The notes below the pieces were generated by a model. It worked only from the letters and a program-made list of their open reading frames with translations, made no database searches and had not been told where the DNA came from. The position numbers were made by a program, and so were the translations under genes. A stretch of 64,000 nt of DNA from Fictibacillus arsenicus (GTDB lineage Bacteria; Bacillota; Bacilli; Bacillales; Fictibacillaceae): positions 310,001-374,000 of the forward strand of contig NZ_MQMF01000003.1 of the NCBI RefSeq assembly GCF_001999465.1. The letters run 5' to 3'. Positions 42,754 through 52,112 of the stretch are shown in pieces (the stretch's first letter is position 1; each line of letters starts with the position of its first letter).

Positions 42754-44013
42754 TTACTCTACTGCCGGCTCTAATTTCTTTGCAGGCTTTACTTCTTTAC
42801 TGCCTTCATCTCCCCCGCCTTTTTCCTTTTCAGGTTTTATAGCAAAAAAGGCGGCTATTGCAGCAAGAATACTTACGCCTGCAGATGTATAGAAAACGAT
42901 TTCGTGTGATGATTTCATTAATACTGCATAGATTGGAGGACCTAAAGCCACTCCCACAAATCGCATAGAGCTATAAATAGAGGTTATTGTTCCTCTCGCT
43001 TCCTTCTCGATTCCCTCTGTAATCAAAGCGTCTAAACAGGGCAATGCTGCTCCAATACCAATTCCGGCAATGAATAATGCCCCTAATAAAAAATACACGT
43101 TTTCAAAAAAAGTAATCAAGAAGGCAGATCCTCCGAGGAGAACCATGGATATGAACGTACACCATTTCATAACTATTTTGTTTTGTTTTATCTTTTTTCC
43201 TGCTATATAGGAGCATATTGATAGCGCCAATAAAGGTACAGCTAATACTAAGCCTTTCATAACACCTTTGATTCCGTATTTTTCTTCCAAGATTGTCGAC
43301 AGGTAAAATAAAATTCCAAAAAGTACAAACATAATAACTCCGCCGATAAAAAAAATAGCCATAAGCCATTTGCCTTCATTATGAAAAATTTGTTTAACAT
43401 TTTTTAAAAACTCTTTAAATGGCTGCTTTTCTTGGTCTTTCTTTGGAACTTTAACTAAAAATAACACCAATAAAATAGAGAGAACACAGAATACGGGAAT
43501 GAGCCAAAAAGGCAAAAACCAAATAATTGTGGCTAAAAAAGCCCCCAGAATCGGGCTTAAAACTTTTCCTATCGTATTAGACGTTTCAATCAAGCCTAAA
43601 CCAGAGCTTACTTCTTCCTCGTCTTTAAACATATCTCCAACTAGAGGCATAACAACTGGTGCAGCACCAGAAGAACCTACCCCCTGAAGGAACCTTCCTA
43701 CAAGGATAAGCATAAATGCATTATCAGCTTGCCAGGCCGCCCATCCGGAGATTAATCCACCAATCCCCGCGATAAAAAGACTCGGGATAATTACTTTTTT
43801 ACGTCCATATCGATCTGAAAGGTAACCCGCGATAGGTATTAAAAGAATGGCAACAATTGAATAAACTGTGATGATCATCGAGACCTGAAATGATGAAATC
43901 TTTAATTCCTTTCCGATCTCAGGCAAAACAGGTATAAGCATCGAATTTCCCAGCGTCATTACGAGTGGAATTGATGCGAGTGCAAGCAGATCCCATTTTT
44001 TCTTTGCTTCCAT
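42754..44013 (-). CDS. MFS drug:proton antiporter (DHA1-like)
   Basis: 419 residues from the ATG with GGAGG five bases upstream. Twelve membrane helices. The loop after helix 2 is GYLSDRYGRKKVI, the standard MFS motif A, and GRFLQGVGSSGAAPVVMPLVGD carries motif B; the GxxxGPxxGG motif C appears as ISPILGA-like in VLSPILGAFLA. It is related to YfmO and similar Bacillus efflux proteins. The C-terminal tail is charged (KEKGGGDEGSKEVKPAKK). Substrate unknown. Confidence 0.85.
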   Translation of the reverse strand: MEAKKKWDLLALASIPLVMTLGNSMLIPVLPEIGKELKISSFQVSMIITVYSIVAILLIPIAGYLSDRYGRKKVIIPSLFIAGIGGLISGWAAWQADNAFMLILVGRFLQGVGSSGAAPVVMPLVGDMFKDEEEVSSGLGLIETSNTIGKVLSPILGAFLATIIWFLPFWLIPVFCVLSILLVLFLVKVPKKDQEKQPFKEFLKNVKQIFHNEGKWLMAIFFIGGVIMFVLFGILFYLSTILEEKYGIKGVMKGLVLAVPLLALSICSYIAGKKIKQNKIVMKWCTFISMVLLGGSAFLITFFENVYFLLGALFIAGIGIGAALPCLDALITEGIEKEARGTITSIYSSMRFVGVALGPPIYAVLMKSSHEIVFYTSAGVSILAAIAAFFAIKPEKEKGGGDEGSKEVKPAKKLEPAVE

Positions 44014-44186
44014 AATATCCTCCACAACCGTACTATTACCTCTTTAGTATTGTAAAAAGTGCTGAAACCATACAAGAAAATCCACCCATTGACTGCAGAA
44101 ACAAATTAAAGCTACACTTATTGCAAAGTAAATTTTGAAAAAATACACAGAAACCGCATGTGGAAGACGAAAGGAAGTTATGATTA

Positions 44187-45344
44187 ATGGAACATTTGTT
44201 AAACAGCCGCGCCAGATCCATTCAAATATCAGGTATACGCAAGTTTTTTAATGAGGTGGCGAAATACCCAGATGCAATATCCCTCACTCTTGGTCAGCCT
44301 GATTTTCCTACTCCACTGCATGTAAAGGAGGCAGCGATAAAAGCTATACATAATAATCAAACCGTATATTCACATAACGCTGGTTATGAAGAAGTAAGAA
44401 AAGCTGCCGTTTCATTTGTTTATGAAAAATATGATCTAAACTATAACCATCAAAATGAAGTTATTGTTACTGCGGGAGCAAGTGAAGCAATCGACATTTC
44501 TTTGAGAGCCATTTTGTCTGAAGGTGATGAAGTGTTATTGCCTGCACCAGTTTATCCAGGATATGAGCCCGTAATTACACTTTGCGGAGCGAAAGCTATA
44601 TATATCGATACTACAGAAACAGGTTTTAAAGTAACACCAGATCTTATTAAAGAAGCTATTACCCCTAAAACTAAAGCCATTATTCTTCCGTTTCCATCCA
44701 ATCCAACTGGGGTAACTCTTGAAGATAATGAACTTGACGAACTGGCTGCTTACTTATGTAACCAAAATCTCTTTGTCATTTCTGATGAAATATACAGTGA
44801 ACTTAGATATAACGGTAAACATCGGTCTATAGCATCTTATAATGGGATGCGAGATAAGACCTTTGTTATTAATGGTCTTTCAAAATCGCATAGCATGACT
44901 GGCTGGAGAATCGGTCTTTTATTTGCCCCTTCTGAAATTCTTCAGCATGTTTTAAAGGTTCATCAGTACAATGTTACATGTGCATCAACGATTTCCCAGG
45001 CTGCTGCTATAGAAGCGCTGACTAACGGCAAAGATGATGCAGCTCCAATGAGAAATGAATATAAAAAACGATTGGAATACTGTTCTGGTCGTTTGGAGCA
45101 GATGGGACTTGCTTTTGAAAAACCTAATGGCGCCTTTTACCTTTTCATTCCTGTTAAGCAATTTGGTTTAAGTTCATATCAATTTGCTTTAAATCTCCTA
45201 AAAAAAGAACGTATAGCTGTCGTACCGGGCGATGCCTTTTCTTCCCTTGGAGAGGGTTATATCAGAATCTCTTACGCAGCATCTTTAGAGCAACTGGAAA
45301 AAGGTATGAACGGTCTAGAAAATTTTATAAAAACTATTTCTTAA
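44187..45344 (+). CDS. patA: Aminotransferase PatA (N-acetyl-L,L-diaminopimelate aminotransferase)
   Basis: 385 residues. A class I aminotransferase; B. subtilis PatA works in the acetylase branch of diaminopimelate and lysine synthesis. The N-terminus MEHLLNSRARSIQISGIRKF, the SNPTGVTL loop (about 171-178) and the PLP lysine Lys233 in INGLSKSHSMTGWRIG are nearly as in B. subtilis. The gene has its own terminator, and a MurE-like gene follows on the same strand. Confidence 0.92.
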   Translation: MEHLLNSRARSIQISGIRKFFNEVAKYPDAISLTLGQPDFPTPLHVKEAAIKAIHNNQTVYSHNAGYEEVRKAAVSFVYEKYDLNYNHQNEVIVTAGASEAIDISLRAILSEGDEVLLPAPVYPGYEPVITLCGAKAIYIDTTETGFKVTPDLIKEAITPKTKAIILPFPSNPTGVTLEDNELDELAAYLCNQNLFVISDEIYSELRYNGKHRSIASYNGMRDKTFVINGLSKSHSMTGWRIGLLFAPSEILQHVLKVHQYNVTCASTISQAAAIEALTNGKDDAAPMRNEYKKRLEYCSGRLEQMGLAFEKPNGAFYLFIPVKQFGLSSYQFALNLLKKERIAVVPGDAFSSLGEGYIRISYAASLEQLEKGMNGLENFIKTIS

Positions 45345-45369
45345 ACTGCCCTAAATTGGGCAGTTTTTT
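45343..45369 (+). terminator. Intrinsic terminator of patA
   Basis: AAACTGCCC/GGGCAGTTT with a 6-base loop followed by TTT. Confidence 0.88.
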
Positions 45370-45471
45370 CGAATAGTTTACATAACCATATTACGGTTAA
45401 ATTTAGGTTCGTGTATAAGAACTCAAATTAGAAAAACACTACAAATACTTTAATAAAAGGATGACGTTTCC

Positions 45472-46923
45472 GTGAATTTAAAAGCATTATTAAGCCACTT
45501 GCACATTACGGCCCAAACAGATCAAGATCCGATAATCACCGGTATTACTTCTCATTCAAAAAAAGTGAAGCCGGGTTATTTGTTCTTTGCTATTTCAGGT
45601 GTGCAGGCGGACGGACATCATTACATACAAGAAGCATTTGAGAATGGTGCTGCAGCTGTAGTTGGTGAATATCGTGAAACATCAGCCTCTGGACTCTACT
45701 TTTACGCAAAAGATACGAAGCGTCTGTTAAGTATTGCTGCTTCTTATTTTTATGATGAACCATACAAAAAGCATAAGATGACAGGCATTACTGGAACGAA
45801 TGGGAAAACCACGACTTCTTTTCTATTGCAGCACATCCTCATATCACATAATATTTCAACTGCATTGTTCGGCACTGTTCATCACTTTATTAATTCTAAA
45901 ATTTTCAAAAGTTCTCACACAACCCCTGACCCAGTTACGTTGCAGAAAATGTTGAGTGAAAGTAATGACGAGGCAGTTGTAATGGAAGTAAGTTCCCATG
46001 GCCTTGAACAAAATAGGATCGAAGGAATCACATATGATCAGGCCATCTTCTTGAACCTAACTCATGATCACCTGGACTATCACGGTACGATGGAATCTTA
46101 TTATCTGTGCAAAGCAAAACTTTTTTCATATATAAAACCAAAAGGTACAGCTATTATTTGCAGTGAAGGAAGCTATGGAAAACGTTTAATTCAGGAATTG
46201 TCTTCAAAGAATACATTACAGGTTTGGACGTATGGAAAAAGAAAAACTGACAACTTTTATATTGAAGATGTAGGGAAAAATTATTTTAATCTTATTCATG
46301 AAACACTGCATGTCACAGTCCCTCTTCCTTTGCCTGGCGATTATAACGCGCTAAATACTACTGCCGCTATCGCTGCTGCACTTGATTACGGTGTACCTAT
46401 AAAGGATTCCATCAACTATCTTAAGAACTTCCAAGGCATCCCTGGCAGGTTTGAGGAATTTACTCTTTTTAATGGAACTGAAGTGATCATCGATTACGCA
46501 CATACTCCTGACGGGGTCTCACAAGTATTAGAAGCAGCCAGAAAAAAAGCGGGCAGTCGCCCGTTCTATCATGTTTTTGGATTTAGAGGAAATCGAGATG
46601 TGACGAAAAGATCGGAAATGATAAGCATCTCTTTAGAATATAGCGATCAAACCGTCTTAACTGTTGATGATTTAGATGGAGTAACAAGTGACCAGCTTAT
46701 TCAAGAAACACAAGAAGCTATACCTGCTGGCCCCCACACTCCCGCAGTTATTTCTGACAGAACAGAAGCTATATTTTATGCATTAAGTGAAGCCCCTCCA
46801 AAAAGTGTCGTCATTATAACGGGAAAAGGACCTGAGAGCTACAAAGAAAAATATCAATACCCTTCAGATTCCGATTTATCTACAGTTAAACTTTTTCAAT
46901 CATTGAATAAAGCAGCATTATAA
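45472..46923 (+). CDS. MurE-like UDP-MurNAc-tripeptide ligase paralogue
   Basis: 483 residues from a GTG start with AAGGA ten bases upstream. Three Mur-ligase domains: N-terminal (about 1-100), ATP-binding with GITGTNGKTTT (Lys112) and the carbamylated-lysine site in YLCKAKLF (Lys214), and C-terminal (about 325-483). In place of the DNPR loop that binds meso-diaminopimelate in MurE there is VDDLDGVTS (Asp399-Gly403), so the added amino acid may differ. GKGPESYK replaces the usual GKGHE. The gene lies outside any cell-division cluster and is presumably a second copy. Confidence 0.8.
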   Translation: MNLKALLSHLHITAQTDQDPIITGITSHSKKVKPGYLFFAISGVQADGHHYIQEAFENGAAAVVGEYRETSASGLYFYAKDTKRLLSIAASYFYDEPYKKHKMTGITGTNGKTTTSFLLQHILISHNISTALFGTVHHFINSKIFKSSHTTPDPVTLQKMLSESNDEAVVMEVSSHGLEQNRIEGITYDQAIFLNLTHDHLDYHGTMESYYLCKAKLFSYIKPKGTAIICSEGSYGKRLIQELSSKNTLQVWTYGKRKTDNFYIEDVGKNYFNLIHETLHVTVPLPLPGDYNALNTTAAIAAALDYGVPIKDSINYLKNFQGIPGRFEEFTLFNGTEVIIDYAHTPDGVSQVLEAARKKAGSRPFYHVFGFRGNRDVTKRSEMISISLEYSDQTVLTVDDLDGVTSDQLIQETQEAIPAGPHTPAVISDRTEAIFYALSEAPPKSVVIITGKGPESYKEKYQYPSDSDLSTVKLFQSLNKAAL

Positions 46924-46929
46924 AACGAA

Positions 46930-46967
46930 AAAACAGCACATGCTCAGGCGGCAGTGCTGTTTTTTTA
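46930..46967 (+). terminator. Intrinsic terminator of the MurE-like gene
   Basis: AACAGCAC/GTGCTGTT with a 14-base loop followed by TTTTTT. Confidence 0.85.
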
Positions 46968-47283
46968 TGGATATTTTCGTATTCATTGTTGCGATTAGAA
47001 GCTATTGATTTCCGCTCCAGGAGGCTCGCTTTCCACGAGGCGTACGTTGAGCCCACTAGGCTATTCAAGCATGCCGGGGTCTCATAAGGAAGTATCTGTG
47101 CTCCTGCGTCTGCCAGTAAATCCTGACGACGTTGGCTTCCTCGTCGCATGCCTTGCGAGAAGTGCCTCAGGTAGGTGGCACGCTATTCCCGCAGGAGTCT
47201 CGCCACCTTGCGCTACAATCAACTAGTCACAGACGCATACTCTAAAAAAATTTATCAAAAGCAACAAGCTTTTAAAAATTTGC
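46968..47283. repeat. Dispersed structured repeat, copy 5 (longest)
   Basis: About 315 bases. ATATTTTCGTATTCATTGTTGC on the left (terminal motif), then TTGATTTCCGCTCCAGGAGG, a variant first half, CTCCTGCGTCTGCCAGTAAA, CCTCGTCGCATGCCTTGCGA, TCCCGCAGGAGTCTCGCC, GCTACAATCAACTAGTC, and AAAAGCAACAAGCTTTTAAA on the right. It appears to combine the blocks of copies 1/2 with those of copy 3. No coding function. It fills the 366-base gap between the MurE-like gene and dynA. Confidence 0.8.
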
Positions 47284-47289
47284 CCTTTT

Positions 47290-50200
47290 TTAATGTGTTA
47301 TTTTATTTAGATAATTTTTTAATTCAATGATCCTTGCTTCTAAATCTCCTGGTTTTTTTAATTCTTTAAAATAACTAGTGATTTGATCCAACAAATCTTC
47401 TTTTGAATGAATTTCTGCTTTCTCGATAACAGATGTGTAATGGTGTTCAAGTGCTTTTTCAGCATTTGCAAGCCATTGTTCCACCTCTTTCTCTATACGT
47501 TTTGCCAAATCATTCTTTAGATCGTTAGAACCGCCTTGTTCGAAGAATTGTTTTGCATTTTTAAAATAAGATATCCATTCTTTATTATCTCTTCCTGCGC
47601 TTTCATTGAATTTAGAAGAAATTGAAGGTGTAAAATACAAATCTGGATTCTCTGCAGGAGCTTTTAAGCTAACCTGATATTCCTCACCTTTTTCTATCGT
47701 TTTCTTTTCTTTATCATTAAGATTTTTTTGTATCCATTTATCTAAGCGCAGTGAACTGGCTCTGAATTCCTGGTGAAGATCGTGTGCTAACTTTGTATAT
47801 AATTCTGAGATGCATGCATCAAGTTCCGCTTTAGAAGATCTGACAGCAGCTGGATGAATGGTCTCTTTATAAAAATCATGATAACGAATTAAAACCCTTT
47901 GTTTAACGTAGAATAAGAGCTCTTTCTGCTCCTGTTCAAATTGCTTCTTAGCTAAGAAATTATTATTCGTGCAATATTCCACCAACGAGTTTTCTCTTTG
48001 GTGAACAGCGTTTAAATATTCATCTTCTTGCTGCAGTCTTAGCTCTGTTTCAGACAGCAAATTGCGAATGACATTTCTGGCATGATTCTGAGAAGCTAGA
48101 GCACTATTAATCATCGCCTGTTCTAGATCATTCTCTACATAATGGAACAATCTTTCGTTAAATAAGTCAAAACCGCTCTCAGGATGCCCTGGCTGGGACA
48201 GTTCATTTTTACTGGAAACCGAAAACAATCTTGGATTACGGATCCCGAACGTCTGGAGGTTTCCTTTTACATGGTTAACGACATCCAATTTATCTTCATC
48301 GCTGTTTGCCAAATCAGAAGCGTTTATAGCGAAAAACATTTTATCGGAAGCAAATGTATCTTTAATCCTTCCTAACTGTATTAAAAACTCCCTGTCTGCA
48401 TATGAGAACGCATGATTAAAGTAAGTCAGATAGATTATAATATCTGCTTGTTTCATATATTCAAACGCGACTTCTGTATGACGTGAATGAATGGAGTTTG
48501 CTCCAGGTGTATCAACGAGAACAAGACCTTTTTCAGTTAGCGGACAGCTGTAATAAATGGTTATTTTTTTAACAAAACAAGCATTCGATTCAACAGCGGC
48601 AAAGTTTCTGATTTCGGACATACCAGCTTTAATGTGTGTTCCTAACTGTCCCTTAGAACCTGGATACCCTTCCAAAAAGGCTCCTACATGCTTATTATCT
48701 TTAAATTCTTCTTTAGAAGTATCTAGTAAAATATTTAAATCACTGTAATTCGTTTTTAGAAGCATGTTGATTTCATTTAGAACTTCCTGCTCCGATTTCA
48801 TTTCAATCGTTACAGTACCATGGTCATTCTCTTCATCTGGTTTTCGGATTTCATTAATGGCAGCTGTTGTCGGATTTGGTGATGAAGGAAGGATCGCTTC
48901 TCCAAATAAGGCATTGGCGAAAGAAGATTTCCCCGCCGAAAATGCACCGAATAATACAGTTGAAAAGGAACGCTTCTTTAGCCTGTCAGCAAGCTGATTC
49001 ATCTCATCTGCTATGTTTGAAAACCCGGATAACGGCTTAAGCACGGCAGCTGTACTATATAGATTTTCTGTTTCATCTTGCAGTGTGCTTGACTTTTCTT
49101 TTTCTTTCTTTTGTACTTCAGAAGAATCTTGTTCAGCGTTCAGCGATTTGTTTTCAGCTTTTTCACCAAATTTGCTCTTAAACTCTACAACGGATATCTC
49201 ATTGTATTGTGATTTGAATTTTAGTTCATATTCTTTTACTGCAAAAATAAATGGTTCTTCAGCCGTAACCGCATTTAATAATTCTTTCTTTATTTCAGCC
49301 CAAATAACAACTTCTTCTTTTTCCTTTTCAAGAGCTGCAATTTCTTTATTAATCTTTTCTGATTGTTCTTGATATTCCGCAAAAACCTTATCATTCTCAT
49401 CTTTTATGAGAGATACAGCAAAAGAAATAAAATCACTCATCTGCTGCCGGGCTTTCTTTTTTACTTCCCCAGCAATGCTATCACAATAATTTATCAGACC
49501 TTGTCCCTGTGAAGATAATCCTGATTGGACATAGGAATATAATGTTTCATCTGTAAGTTTTACAGTTTCCCATTGAGGAAAATCAGTTTGAAACTCTTTC
49601 TGCAAGCTATTTAAATAATTTTGCGCATGCCAGTTTATATGAGCATCTACCGATTCTTGCAGTTTTTCTTGAAAAGTATTTTTTCTTCGAGTTCGTTCTT
49701 GCTCTGTTTTTTGTTTTGAAAAAAGCAAACCTACCTTAAAATCTTTTTTTGCAGCTTCAATAAACAGTCCTGCTTTTTCCCTAGTTTCATATGGCATTAA
49801 TTGAGCAGACTCTATTATTTTCACAAACTGATCACGAATGGTTTCTTCTTTCTTCTTTTTATTTTGCTCAATGTCATTTATTAAAGATTGCTGCTTTTTC
49901 TTTTCGTTATACAAAAGTACCAGCTTTTCTTCGATAGCCTCTAAATTAAGTTTGTTTTTTTCATTTTGATCAACAAACTCCGTTACAAAATAACGAAGTT
50001 GGCGGTTGGTTTCCTCTAGAAGCAATTGGTCTTTATTTAACTCAATTTTTTTAATATAAGCTACTAAAGCCGATAAATCGTTAAAAGGAATTTCCGGAGA
50101 CCTGACACTTGTAAAAAAGATTTGCTCCTTACAGATTCCAAAAGCTTTAAAAGCGTCAAACACGTTCTCTTTAAATGAAATAAAAGAAAGCTCTTCTTCC

Positions 50201-50826
50201 TGATGTTTGTCGATTTGATTTATGATTAATCGAATAGATTTGTCCTTTTCATTCAACGATTTAATAAATTCAATATTTGTTTCAGAAAGGATGTGATTAT
50301 AATCCATAACATAAAAAATAACATCCGCTAAATGTATGACGTTTTCAGTCGCTTTTTTATGAGCTGGATCTGTAGAATCAATTCCAGGGGTATCATAAAA
50401 TGCAATGTTTGCAGCTGTATTTTCCTCTGATTCGTAAAAAAGCTCTATAGCATCTACGAGTTCTGCGTCCTTACATAAAGTTTTGATTTCTTCTACGTTA
50501 TAAGGATGTTTGAACGTAACGACTTCTTTATTTTTTAGATGAACAACTGCCTTAGGTTCACCTTGTTTCATTTTTACGATATTTGCACTTGTTGGAATTG
50601 GACTCGCCGGTAAAATCCCTGTATTTGATAGGGCATTTATTAAACTTGATTTTCCGGCCGAGAAGTGACCGCAGAATGCAATAGCATACTCTTCTTCCGC
50701 AACTTTAAGAAACAATTCACTAATCTGTCCTGCTTTTTCAAATTCCTTTATTTCATCAAACTTTTCATATAATGCAATCAAACGCTGTTTTTCTGTATAT
50801 AGCAATTCTTTTTTAGTTGATTTCAT
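47290..50826 (-). CDS. dynA: Bacterial dynamin-like protein DynA (two GTPase units)
   Basis: 1178 residues from the ATG with AGGTGG upstream; a start eight codons earlier has no site. Two complete dynamin GTPase units are fused: the first P-loop is GHFSAGKSS (about 53-61) with DTPG, the second GAFSAGKSS (about 625-633) with LVDTPGANS. Each is followed by long coiled-coil stalks, with Lys/Glu-rich linkers between. B. subtilis DynA (YpbR) tethers and fuses membranes without nucleotide and protects against phage and pore formers. It is monocistronic. Confidence 0.95.
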   Translation of the reverse strand: MKSTKKELLYTEKQRLIALYEKFDEIKEFEKAGQISELFLKVAEEEYAIAFCGHFSAGKSSLINALSNTGILPASPIPTSANIVKMKQGEPKAVVHLKNKEVVTFKHPYNVEEIKTLCKDAELVDAIELFYESEENTAANIAFYDTPGIDSTDPAHKKATENVIHLADVIFYVMDYNHILSETNIEFIKSLNEKDKSIRLIINQIDKHQEEELSFISFKENVFDAFKAFGICKEQIFFTSVRSPEIPFNDLSALVAYIKKIELNKDQLLLEETNRQLRYFVTEFVDQNEKNKLNLEAIEEKLVLLYNEKKKQQSLINDIEQNKKKKEETIRDQFVKIIESAQLMPYETREKAGLFIEAAKKDFKVGLLFSKQKTEQERTRRKNTFQEKLQESVDAHINWHAQNYLNSLQKEFQTDFPQWETVKLTDETLYSYVQSGLSSQGQGLINYCDSIAGEVKKKARQQMSDFISFAVSLIKDENDKVFAEYQEQSEKINKEIAALEKEKEEVVIWAEIKKELLNAVTAEEPFIFAVKEYELKFKSQYNEISVVEFKSKFGEKAENKSLNAEQDSSEVQKKEKEKSSTLQDETENLYSTAAVLKPLSGFSNIADEMNQLADRLKKRSFSTVLFGAFSAGKSSFANALFGEAILPSSPNPTTAAINEIRKPDEENDHGTVTIEMKSEQEVLNEINMLLKTNYSDLNILLDTSKEEFKDNKHVGAFLEGYPGSKGQLGTHIKAGMSEIRNFAAVESNACFVKKITIYYSCPLTEKGLVLVDTPGANSIHSRHTEVAFEYMKQADIIIYLTYFNHAFSYADREFLIQLGRIKDTFASDKMFFAINASDLANSDEDKLDVVNHVKGNLQTFGIRNPRLFSVSSKNELSQPGHPESGFDLFNERLFHYVENDLEQAMINSALASQNHARNVIRNLLSETELRLQQEDEYLNAVHQRENSLVEYCTNNNFLAKKQFEQEQKELLFYVKQRVLIRYHDFYKETIHPAAVRSSKAELDACISELYTKLAHDLHQEFRASSLRLDKWIQKNLNDKEKKTIEKGEEYQVSLKAPAENPDLYFTPSISSKFNESAGRDNKEWISYFKNAKQFFEQGGSNDLKNDLAKRIEKEVEQWLANAEKALEHHYTSVIEKAEIHSKEDLLDQITSYFKELKKPGDLEARIIELKNYLNKITH

Positions 50827-50941
50827 CGTATCCACCTGTCTTCGGTTCATGTATCACTTTCCACTTTACCATATATATGATAACGATTTCACCATTGTTT
50901 ATCACATGAATACGCGAAAATAAATTTTTCCATTGATTCTC

Positions 50942-51484
50942 TTACTTCGATTCAAAAAAATAGGCCATAAAAATCTCGTCTTCAAATTCCCCGTCAATGA
51001 TTGCCTGATTCTTTTGTCTGCCTTCTATAATAAAACCAGATTTTTCATATACCAAAACCGCTTTCTCATTTCCTGAAAAAACAGTAAGCCATAACTTATG
51101 TAAGTTGATTGCACGTCCCCATCTTAAAGTATAATTCATGACTTGTTTGCCAATCCCTAGACCTTGGGAATCTGGATGAATCCACGTCCTGAATATACCG
51201 GTATGTTTTTTCATCTCAAGTTCGCCTTTTAAAACTCTGGCTATTCCCACGACTTTCCCCTTTCGTTCAACTGCTGTGTACATGTTGCCTTTTAACCTTG
51301 TTTCATTAATAAAATTTTTTTCTTCTTCTAAAGTTCGTGGTTCTTCTTTTTGAAGATACCTTCCTGCTTTAACAATCGTTTCAACATGCTTGATTATATC
51401 TTGGGCATCATTTTCATCTACTGGACGCAATATAATGGTTTCACCGTTTTTAGCTTCAAAAGAAAAAGTTTCCCCGCTCCTCAT
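50942..51484 (-). CDS. GNAT family N-acetyltransferase
   Basis: 180 residues with a complete GNAT fold: the acetyl-CoA loop is HPDSQGLGIGKQVMNYTL (about 114-131) and the terminal YEKSGFIIEGRQKNQAI is typical of ribosomal-protein or phosphinothricin-type acetyltransferases. Substrate unknown. GGGAGGAATTGGTGT precedes the ATG. It stands between dynA and a phosphoesterase gene on the same strand, without obvious linkage. Confidence 0.85.
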   Translation of the reverse strand: MRSGETFSFEAKNGETIILRPVDENDAQDIIKHVETIVKAGRYLQKEEPRTLEEEKNFINETRLKGNMYTAVERKGKVVGIARVLKGELEMKKHTGIFRTWIHPDSQGLGIGKQVMNYTLRWGRAINLHKLWLTVFSGNEKAVLVYEKSGFIIEGRQKNQAIIDGEFEDEIFMAYFFESK

Positions 51485-51544
51485 ACACCAATTCCTCCCT
51501 TGTCAATATTTCCTTATTATGTCTTTTTCATATCATGTCATTCA

Positions 51545-52045
51545 TTATGTAAAATAGTAGTGCTTTAATTCAAAATCATTAGACGTTGTTGTTAATATGC
51601 CATAGGAAAACTTTTTTTGTCTTCGTTTATCGGTGGGAGAACCCGGATTAAATATGGTGATTTCATCCCGTTTCTCCATAAAAGGGATATGGGAATGACC
51701 AAAAATGATCACGTCTGGTTTATCTTTCATACATGATTGATAAGCTCTATCTGGTGTAGTTCTCCCTTTCCCCAGATGGCCATGTACGATTGCGATCTTT
51801 ATTTGTTCTGCCTGAAGCACCTCTTTATCAGGAAGCTGTTTAGCCCATTCATCTTTTTCTACGTTCCCTCTTACGCCATAAACGGGAGCATACAGACTTA
51901 ACTCCTCATACACAGATTTTTCCGACCAGTCTCCTGCATGAATGATTAAATCTACACCTTTCTTTAATACGCTTATGAGTTGTTCAGGAAGTGAGATACC
52001 TTTTTTTGGCATATGAGTATCAGCTATAATCAATATCTTCTTCAT
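51545..52045 (-). CDS. Metallophosphoesterase, YsnB/YfcE type
   Basis: 166 residues. A calcineurin-like phosphoesterase with the metal motifs ADTHMP (about 8-13), HAGDWS (about 37-42), GVRGNVEKD (about 57-65), HGH (about 90-92) and FGHSHIPF (about 117-124). It is a Vps29/MJ0936-like minimal domain. B. subtilis YsnB is the nearest type I recall; the physiological substrate is unknown. TTAGGAGGATAGCTGCA precedes the ATG. Confidence 0.82.
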   Translation of the reverse strand: MKKILIIADTHMPKKGISLPEQLISVLKKGVDLIIHAGDWSEKSVYEELSLYAPVYGVRGNVEKDEWAKQLPDKEVLQAEQIKIAIVHGHLGKGRTTPDRAYQSCMKDKPDVIIFGHSHIPFMEKRDEITIFNPGSPTDKRRQKKFSYGILTTTSNDFELKHYYFT

Positions 52046-52061
52046 TGCAGCTATCCTCCTA

Positions 52062-52101
52062 ATAAAAAAAGCAAAGGGACACTTGAAAGTCCCCTTGCTT
52101 T
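52062..52101 (-). terminator. Intrinsic terminator of cshA
   Basis: On the minus strand AAGCAAGGGGAC pairs with GTGTCCCTTTGCTT and is followed by TTTTTTATT. Confidence 0.88.
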
Positions 52102-52112
52102 TGTCGATTTAT

